Source of the DNA: Klebsiella pneumoniae
GTDB taxonomy: Bacteria > Myxococcota_A > UBA796 > SXON01
Length of the DNA stretch: 64,000 bases
NCBI GenBank assembly: GCA_945861635.1
Contig: CAMAWH010000008.1
Location: 62,001-126,000, forward strand
Reading direction: 5' to 3'
Of this stretch, positions 58,460 to 64,000 are shown piece by piece. The notes beneath the pieces were generated by a model. That model was not told the DNA's origin. It did no database searches and saw nothing but the letters and a program-made list of their open reading frames with translations. How positions within the stretch are numbered: the stretch's first letter is position 1; each line of letters starts with the position of its first letter. The position numbers and the translations under genes are program-made.

Positions 58460-59932
58460 CTAGAACCGAGCGCGCACCATCAGGTTGAAGCCCAAGCGAT
58501 TTCGCACGTTGTCGGCGGCCGGTACGTTGGTTCCCGTCTGACCATCGTCGGCCACGAAATCGGACAGATTGTTATCCAGGGTGTACAGCACCTCGCCGAC
58601 GGCAACCATGGACTTCGAAAGATCCCATTGAAGTCCGGCTACGCTGGACAAGATTGCCGTCGCCTCTTGTCCGTCCGGTACATGCGCCTTGTCCCGCTCG
58701 CTATATTGGACGTAGGTAAACCCGCCGGTACTGTACGTGGCTGGCCGCATCCAACCCACGCCGATGCTGGGTGTCAGGTGCGCTTTCGGGAAATAGTGCG
58801 CGGCGCGTCCCCGGAAATAGTACTGGGCGGTCGTTTCCATGCTCGGATTGAGCGCATACCCGCTGGTGATGCCGGGGATGTTGAAAATGATGTAAGACAA
58901 GTCTTTGTACACGAAGTCGGCTTGAATTTCATTTGTCCCCGCCACAAACGTCGCCTGCGCGTCGGCAGCAAATGCTCGTTCCACGGTCGTGGCGTCCACC
59001 TTTTCCGGATCGATCAGGTTGTGAAAGAGCAGGTTCCCCTCGGCCTGCACCAGCAGTCCCCAGCCGTCGAGTTGACGGTGACTGATGTAGGTGTCGCGTA
59101 CGAAATCGGGGGCATTTCGATACAGTTTCAGTTCGTTTGACACGACGTAGTCCAGGTCCGGATTCGTTCGCACCGATACCTGCCCGCTGACTCCGGCGGC
59201 GTTGATCGGCGCGTTGTAGAGCGGACTCGTGACGTCCCCGACGTTGGTCAACTGCCCTTGTTGAAAGGTACCCGTTCCCAATTCCATACGAAGATGCTTC
59301 CCGATTTCAGTACCTCCGCCAGCCAGGGCGCCATAGTAGGCCTGATTGTTGGTCAGTCCCGTTTCGGGATCGGTGTAATCGCCGACGGCCGTCTTTGCGC
59401 CAACATAGGCGTAGTGGGGGCCGTTCTGATATTGAACACGGGCGCCCGGCGCCGCGGACGGGTCAAACGCGTAGATGTCCCGCCCCCCCCACGTGATATC
59501 GTAGCTGTAGCCAAGTCGAAATCGGTTGGCGTCCACCGCATATCCGGTGAGCGAAAGCGTGTGGTCATCCCGGCCCGCGAACGTCTTGCCAATCCGGACG
59601 TAGCTTCCGTCATCGGCTACATTTACGCCGGGTTTGGAAAGGTCGGGATTCAGAAACGGCTCGAAGCGGAGGACGAACGCCGCCTCGGTGAACACACCGG
59701 CACCGAAGCCGTTGTCCCTCCGGTAAAGCACCAGATGGGACTGGGAAATGTCGTCCGAATATCGGGATTCGTAGTTTTCGAAAAACGTATTGTTGCCCCG
59801 CGTCACAAAGTTGGGCGCCGGGCTGTATTCATCAGGTCCGGCGAGAAGATTGTTATCCTCAAACGCCGTGGTGACCCAGACATCGACGAAATCGCCAGCG
59901 AAAGCGGCCGCAGAGAGGATCAAAAAGATCAT
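58460..59932 (-). CDS. Outer-membrane beta-barrel protein
   Basis: 490 residues. MIFLILSAAAFAGDF is a short signal peptide cleaved after AFA. The chain alternates aromatic and small residues in a way that fits beta strands (HLVLYRRDNGFGAGVF, RFRLGYSYDITWGG, AQYYFRGRAAHYF) and ends in RARF, the C-terminal aromatic signal of Omp proteins. No family is recognised. It is the third gene of a minus-strand operon with a 5'-nucleotidase and a lipoprotein, and its ATG overlaps the lipoprotein stop as ATGA. Confidence 0.75.
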   Translation of the reverse strand: MIFLILSAAAFAGDFVDVWVTTAFEDNNLLAGPDEYSPAPNFVTRGNNTFFENYESRYSDDISQSHLVLYRRDNGFGAGVFTEAAFVLRFEPFLNPDLSKPGVNVADDGSYVRIGKTFAGRDDHTLSLTGYAVDANRFRLGYSYDITWGGRDIYAFDPSAAPGARVQYQNGPHYAYVGAKTAVGDYTDPETGLTNNQAYYGALAGGGTEIGKHLRMELGTGTFQQGQLTNVGDVTSPLYNAPINAAGVSGQVSVRTNPDLDYVVSNELKLYRNAPDFVRDTYISHRQLDGWGLLVQAEGNLLFHNLIDPEKVDATTVERAFAADAQATFVAGTNEIQADFVYKDLSYIIFNIPGITSGYALNPSMETTAQYYFRGRAAHYFPKAHLTPSIGVGWMRPATYSTGGFTYVQYSERDKAHVPDGQEATAILSSVAGLQWDLSKSMVAVGEVLYTLDNNLSDFVADDGQTGTNVPAADNVRNRLGFNLMVRARF

Positions 59933-61014
59933 GGCGACCTCGATTGGTTGCGGGACACGGGCACCGGACCGCCTGGCGCGCCATCAATACCTTCGGCAGT
60001 GAGGACCACGAAGATCCACTTGCCGTACACTTCCTTGAGCATGCCTTCGACATGCGCCAGAACCGCCCCGGCGTGGTCGGGCGGGTACCAGGATGGCACC
60101 GTCGTGCCGGACTCGACGTACACCGTGCACGTCCCGATTTGGAGCGGCCACTGTCCGTACGCCTCAAAGTCCGCGAAATCCTCGGAGTCCGGAAGGAATG
60201 TAGCCGGAACCATGGCGTTTTCCGCGCGCACCCTACTTGCTTCAAGCGCTTCCATCGCCAGGTCGTCGCACGCCGTCGCCGCATCCAGAACCACAGCATC
60301 GGGTACGGCGAAGGACTCGCCCGCGGCCACCGTCAGGGTTGGGAACGAGAACTGGGTTGACGCCAGATATTCCTGATTGATTCCCGTGAGCGATGTGAGG
60401 CGTGCACCGAGGACAATTTCGTCCGGCGGCTTCGAAAATGTGTACACGAACAATCCACCGAAGCTGCCGGGGGGATCGGCAATGTCCGTGATCCAGAATC
60501 CGGCGGCGTCCAGCGCAGTCACGACGGCTTGCCGATCGCCGACGCGAATCTCAGCGTACTCGCCTGCGAGGTTGTTGGTTTCGTGGTCCAGTGTGGTCTG
60601 CATCTCGCGGATCGTCGGGAGCGCATACGTTAGCGGACCGCTCACGCCGCTTGACCACGCGGCCGTCCGTCCGTCCGTGGTGTCCTCGTCGCTCGCCCAG
60701 AGGCGTGTCGGGCCAAACGGCGCGGCGACATTGACGGTTCCCTCCCACTGCCCGTCGACCATGTCGATGGACGGAGTTCCGACGATATGACCTGGGCGAA
60801 CGGTGACCGCGAGCGGCCCGGTATGGGCGAACGCTTCGCCGCTTGCATCGAGCGCGCGAACGGAAAGTGGAACGGGCGTAGCCGCGGCGGAGAAGGGCAG
60901 AGGATCGGCGGCCGTTCCGGTTTCGACGGCACCGAGCTTAACGTCGAGGAACGTTGGCTCCACCCGTGTGCCGGATGAACCCCCCGCACATGCCATCAGG
61001 AGCGTCCAGACCAT
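59929..61014 (-). CDS. Lipoprotein of unknown function (surface operon)
   Basis: 361 residues from ATG 61014, overlapping the upstream stop as TGATG; a TTG is the only earlier start. MVWTLLMAC is a lipobox with Cys at position 9 and no basic residue. Residues 40-120 form an Ig-like domain (PVPLSVRALDASGEAFAHTG). A second part reads EYAEIRVGDRQAVVTALDAAGFWITD and GGLFVYTFSKP, which resembles OB-fold endonuclease/exonuclease-associated domains; this is tentative. It probably sits on the outer membrane between the 5'-nucleotidase and the barrel. Confidence 0.7.
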   Translation of the reverse strand: MVWTLLMACAGGSSGTRVEPTFLDVKLGAVETGTAADPLPFSAAATPVPLSVRALDASGEAFAHTGPLAVTVRPGHIVGTPSIDMVDGQWEGTVNVAAPFGPTRLWASDEDTTDGRTAAWSSGVSGPLTYALPTIREMQTTLDHETNNLAGEYAEIRVGDRQAVVTALDAAGFWITDIADPPGSFGGLFVYTFSKPPDEIVLGARLTSLTGINQEYLASTQFSFPTLTVAAGESFAVPDAVVLDAATACDDLAMEALEASRVRAENAMVPATFLPDSEDFADFEAYGQWPLQIGTCTVYVESGTTVPSWYPPDHAGAVLAHVEGMLKEVYGKWIFVVLTAEGIDGAPGGPVPVSRNQSRSP

Positions 61015-62630
61015 CAATATACCGGTTGAATCCGGCCGTCTTCCTGGGCGATCTTCGCCTGAGGAAGCGTGCCGGCGTTGGATATCGCCTGTTTCACGAC
61101 ATCGCGTATGGAGATGCCCGTATCGATCTGCGTCGTGTTGCGCTTGAGCACCTCGAAGCCGGATCCGCCGTGGGCGATATAATTGTTTGTGGCCAATTCG
61201 TATGTCCCGTCGGGGTCAAGCGCCGCGCCGTTGATCACGATGTCTTTGGCAACTTGCGCCGTACAATCCATGGAAAAACGAATCCCGGCTACCTGCGCCT
61301 GAGAGTTGCACCCGCGCTCCGACGAGCGGTAGGAAACGTAGTCGAGCAGCTCCTGCACCTCTCTCCCGGAGAGGAACATCGTCGTCACCGTGTTGTCGAA
61401 CGGCATCGCATTGTACAGGACGTCGAGCGTAATATTTCCGGGTGGAATATCCGAGCGGATGCCCAGGGTGTTGGACAACGCGATTTCGGTTTCGACACCG
61501 GGGTAAAAACGCATGGCTTCGGAGGCAAGGTTGCCAAGCATGCTGTCACCCCCCGTCGATCCGTAACGGGTAAGCTCACTTTCTGCGTAGCCGATGACTT
61601 GGTCGAGCTTAAGGTCGTAGTCGATTTGTTCCCGGTATTCATTGAGAATGGATTCCACCTCCGGGTCCCGCGGAACCGTGCTGTCCACGGGAAACAAGTG
61701 GTAGTCATGCGAAAGGACCTCATCGTCACGGATGACGAGGTCGAGGCGGCCAATAAATTTGGCGAATGCGCCAGAGTGACAGACCACGATCCGCCTTCCC
61801 GTGACTTCGTTGGTCACGACGATCGACGGATCGAGGGCGATATGGTTGTGTCCTCCCAAGATCACGTCGACGTCTGGAAAATCGCGTGCGATGGCGAGGT
61901 CGTTCTCCAACCCCATGTGGCTCACGGCAACGATGATGTTGGCGCCCTCAGCGCGCAGCAGCGCCGCCTCCTTTGGGATGGCCTCGCCGATTTCGATGAC
62001 CCGCACGCCCATCGAATTGGATTCGTCATAAATCGAGTTCAACGAGGAAAGATTGGCGAGGCCGATCACCCCCACTCGAAGCCCGTCAACGTCGAACATT
62101 GCGGTGCGGTCAACCACGTCTTCCAACGCTGTTGCGTACGGAAGATCCGAATCCTCGAATTTGTAATTGGCCGCAAGAATGGGGAATCCGGCCCACGCGC
62201 CGATCTGGTCGGCGAGATTTGCCGCACCCTTGTCGAATTCATGGTTGGCGAGCACGGCGGCGTCGAGGCCGGCCGCGCTCAGCGTACGGAATTCCGCCTC
62301 GCCGCTGAATTGGTTGAAGACGACCGCCCCCTGAAACGAATCCCCACTGTCGAAGTGCAGCACGCGGCCAGATTTCCGACGCTCCCGCTTCAGAAGGTAC
62401 GCCATCTCCGCGATTCCGCCGTAGGGCCCAATCTCATCCTCCAGGCCGAGGCTGTTGTCTGTGAACGAGGGATCGAATTCGTATTCGAAAAGTCGGCTGT
62501 GAATGTCCGAGGTATGCAGCAGAGTCAACCGAACGTCGTGTCCGGAAACGTCTGGCGCGCCGCCGTCCACCGCGGTCGGGAGGCAGGCCTGAACCGGCAG
62601 CGCGATCATCAGGACGAGGCCGGTTCGCAC
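61014..62630 (-). CDS. 5'-nucleotidase/UDP-sugar hydrolase lipoprotein
   Basis: 538 residues from GTG 62630. MRTGLVLMIALPVQAC is a lipoprotein signal with a basic residue and lipobox VQAC (Cys 16). Metallophosphatase motifs LHTSDIHSR, HFDSGDSFQG, LANHEFDKG and ILGGHNHIA mark the N-terminal catalytic domain with the two-metal site; the C-terminal domain (about 350-530) contains NTLGIRSDIPPGNI, the 5'-nucleotidase substrate-binding region. It cleaves extracellular nucleotides to scavenge phosphate or nucleosides. It heads an operon with a lipoprotein and a beta-barrel. Confidence 0.93.
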   Translation of the reverse strand: MRTGLVLMIALPVQACLPTAVDGGAPDVSGHDVRLTLLHTSDIHSRLFEYEFDPSFTDNSLGLEDEIGPYGGIAEMAYLLKRERRKSGRVLHFDSGDSFQGAVVFNQFSGEAEFRTLSAAGLDAAVLANHEFDKGAANLADQIGAWAGFPILAANYKFEDSDLPYATALEDVVDRTAMFDVDGLRVGVIGLANLSSLNSIYDESNSMGVRVIEIGEAIPKEAALLRAEGANIIVAVSHMGLENDLAIARDFPDVDVILGGHNHIALDPSIVVTNEVTGRRIVVCHSGAFAKFIGRLDLVIRDDEVLSHDYHLFPVDSTVPRDPEVESILNEYREQIDYDLKLDQVIGYAESELTRYGSTGGDSMLGNLASEAMRFYPGVETEIALSNTLGIRSDIPPGNITLDVLYNAMPFDNTVTTMFLSGREVQELLDYVSYRSSERGCNSQAQVAGIRFSMDCTAQVAKDIVINGAALDPDGTYELATNNYIAHGGSGFEVLKRNTTQIDTGISIRDVVKQAISNAGTLPQAKIAQEDGRIQPVY

Positions 62631-62773
62631 GTGTGCACCGCGAGTGGAGGGCGCGGCTTGTATGCGACGTCCACGCCTTCTGCAAGATTCGACGCGCGAA
62701 GCACCTTGACACGGTGGGGATCCCCGTGTTCTATGGCGGGCTTTCGCGTCCGGCCCCGAGGTGCGCGTTGTTC

Positions 62774-63796
62774 ATGCTCCCCTTCTTGATTTCCTCCCTC
62801 CAACCGGCACATGCTGCTGGTTTGCAGGTCCGTACCATGCGCGCGCCGCTATCGGCGCTCGAGGTGGAGCGTCCGCTTGTCCTCGGCAAGGGGTGGCTCG
62901 AACTCGGACTGGACTTCGAGTACAAACGTACGGGTGGTCGCCAACTTTTCGGCATCCTGCCGGAAGGTGGCGCGTGGTCAGCGGAGGGCGCGCCCGTGGC
63001 TTGGCGTGATGCGCGGTGGGTCTACACCACCGAACGCGCCGACCTGCGCTACGGAATCAGCCGAAGGGCCGACCTTTGGGTTTCGGTGCCGTTTCATTAC
63101 GTGCATCTGGGAAACGAGGTCAAGGGCACGGACATCGCCGATTTCGGTCTGGGCGAGCCCCGCTTTGGGTGGACCCTCGAGTGGTACCACCACGACGCTT
63201 CCACGACCAGTGTCGTGACCGATCTGGCCTACAAGGCCCCCGCCGGAAACGAGGCGCCCGGGAATTATATCGGTGGCCCGAACACGGTCACCCGGTTCCC
63301 GATGAGCACGGGAACGCCGGACATCTCCCTTGATCTGCGCGCGAAGCAGCAAATCGGACCGGTGGCATTGACCGGCTCGGTCGGTTTCGTGTACAGGTTT
63401 TCGGGTGTTTCCCAATTTGTAGTAGAGGTGACCGAGTACCAATTCTCCGGTCGTTTCCAGCCGGGCCATGAACTGCATGGAGAGTTCTCACCACTTGTGC
63501 AGCTGGGTCCGATCGCAGTGGTCGGTGATGCGATTGTGCGGCGCCGGTTCGTGGCTTCGGTCGGAACAACGAGCGGAGGCCTGAATTGGAACGAGAATCT
63601 CGATCCCATTCCGGGGTCGGACGGTTGGTCGCTCGACGCGGGTGGCGGTTTGATTGCCAACGTGACGCGCGGGTTCGACGTCCACGCAGGCGTGAGCGTG
63701 CCCGTGCGCGGCGAAGATTTGAATTTCTTTCCGCTCGAAGATTTGACGCCGACCCGCGGCGTCACCTACAGCACGACCGTGGAGCTGCGGTACTGA
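62774..63796 (+). CDS. Outer-membrane beta-barrel protein
   Basis: 340 residues from ATG 62774; longer frames back to 62633 lack a signal. MLPFLISSLQPAHAA is a signal peptide cleaved after AHA. The chain reads as strands with aromatic residues at alternate positions (LELGLDFEYKRTGG, LWVSVPFHYVHLG, FGWTLEWYHHDA) and ends in VELRY, the C-terminal aromatic. It is similar in style to MetA-pathway-of-phenol-degradation or transporter-type outer-membrane barrels but I cannot name it. It is divergent from the 5'-nucleotidase and followed by another exported protein. Confidence 0.75.
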   Translation: MLPFLISSLQPAHAAGLQVRTMRAPLSALEVERPLVLGKGWLELGLDFEYKRTGGRQLFGILPEGGAWSAEGAPVAWRDARWVYTTERADLRYGISRRADLWVSVPFHYVHLGNEVKGTDIADFGLGEPRFGWTLEWYHHDASTTSVVTDLAYKAPAGNEAPGNYIGGPNTVTRFPMSTGTPDISLDLRAKQQIGPVALTGSVGFVYRFSGVSQFVVEVTEYQFSGRFQPGHELHGEFSPLVQLGPIAVVGDAIVRRRFVASVGTTSGGLNWNENLDPIPGSDGWSLDAGGGLIANVTRGFDVHAGVSVPVRGEDLNFFPLEDLTPTRGVTYSTTVELRY

Positions 63797-63797
63797 C

Positions 63798-64000
63798 ATG
63801 TTGCGCTCCCTTTTCCTTTCCATCGCCCTTCTCGCCCCGGCCCCTGCGCTGGCAAAAAATGTATTCGATCACAACCATCCCGATTTGGACTGGTACTCCA
63901 TCGAAAGCGAACACTTCGTCGTCCACTACCCGCAGAGCCGTACCAAAGAAAACAATGCCCATTACCTGACCGCAAAATGGACGGCCCAGAAGGCGTCCAA
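63798..64000 (+). CDS. Exported protein, TolB/PD40-like N-terminus (3' partial)
   Basis: 67 residues visible from ATG 63798, running off the window. MLRSLFLSIALLAPAPALA is a signal peptide cleaved after ALA. The next segment, NHPDLDWYSIESEHFVVHYP, is the start usually found in exported WD40-like (PD40) proteins with an N-terminal peptidase-like helix region, such as DPP-like or TolB-type proteins of Bacteroidota and Myxococcota. It begins one base after the barrel stop, so it shares an operon with it. Confidence 0.8.
   Translation, partial: MLRSLFLSIALLAPAPALAKNVFDHNHPDLDWYSIESEHFVVHYPQSRTKENNAHYLTAKWTAQKAS

Noticed and set aside
60954..62789. 611-residue plus-strand frame
   Set aside because: It lies opposite the 5'-nucleotidase with its intact metal-binding motifs; typical high-GC antisense frame.
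1..64000. tRNA or rRNA genes
   Set aside because: I saw no cloverleaf-like T-arm context or rRNA segments in the few gaps, though a dedicated scan was not possible.

Overview
The window is a gene-dense, high-GC stretch of chromosome from a Gram-negative bacterium. It holds about 58 protein-coding genes, few gaps above 150 bases, and many start/stop overlaps (ATGA, GTGA, TGATG, TAATG). I see no tRNA, rRNA, CRISPR array, integrase or complete insertion sequence. The best guess for the lineage is Myxococcota or a related deltaproteobacterial group. This is inferred from the many outer-surface lipoproteins, the MopE-type Asp-rich repeats, parallel beta-helix lipoproteins with Asp-Ala/Asp-Ser linkers, MCE-type lipid transport parts and outer-membrane beta-barrels. 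It is not proven.

Layout. 1-2907: end of a RecB/Cas4-like Fe-S nuclease, a 21-base dispersed repeat, a degenerate Y-family-polymerase-like protein and a BtpA-family protein. 2923-7838: two proteins of unclear role (one membrane-anchored, one HEAT-repeat), DUF309, a lone type II secretion-like pseudopilin and a small unknown. 7898-8645: rpsD with an inverted-repeat leader and a terminator. 8650-13021 (minus): lipoprotein, KDSR-like reductase, FdhD and an FdhF/YdeP molybdoenzyme. 13110-15389: RecQ. 15400-20759: tandem beta-helix lipoproteins, a small Cys-rich lipoprotein, an SDR and a pectate-lyase-like lipoprotein. 20820-21857: an apparently orphan DNA methyltransferase.

21814-34720 is a transport block. 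One minus-strand operon has transglutaminase, ABC-2-type ATPase, lipoprotein, MlaE and MlaF. A plus-strand operon has Nudix hydrolase, PaaA-like diiron protein, lipoprotein, MlaD, ABC-2-type permease and a TPR lipoprotein. Each operon lacks a part of its own system that the other encodes, so the two probably supply two ABC machines together. CotH kinase and signal peptidase I lie between them. 34717-44347 carries an SGNH hydrolase/methyltransferase pair, a LolB-like lipoprotein, NamZ (DUF1343), small lipoproteins, a class IV aminotransferase, a subtilase, and a class III aminotransferase overlapping glutaryl-CoA dehydrogenase (a likely lysine/5-aminovalerate route).

44403-64000: a MopE/FG-GAP lipoprotein, a PmtA-like methyltransferase, a DmdC-type acyl-CoA dehydrogenase, RadA, a second copy of the 21-base repeat, a D-2-hydroxyacid dehydrogenase, the korA-korB-HAD-pterin dehydratase operon, a glycosyltransferase-like fragment, a zinc-ribbon methyltransferase, and a surface operon (5'-nucleotidase, lipoprotein, beta-barrel). 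The window ends with a second barrel and the start of a secreted protein. About 17 of the products are predicted lipoproteins, several with unusually short signal peptides that lack a basic n-region.
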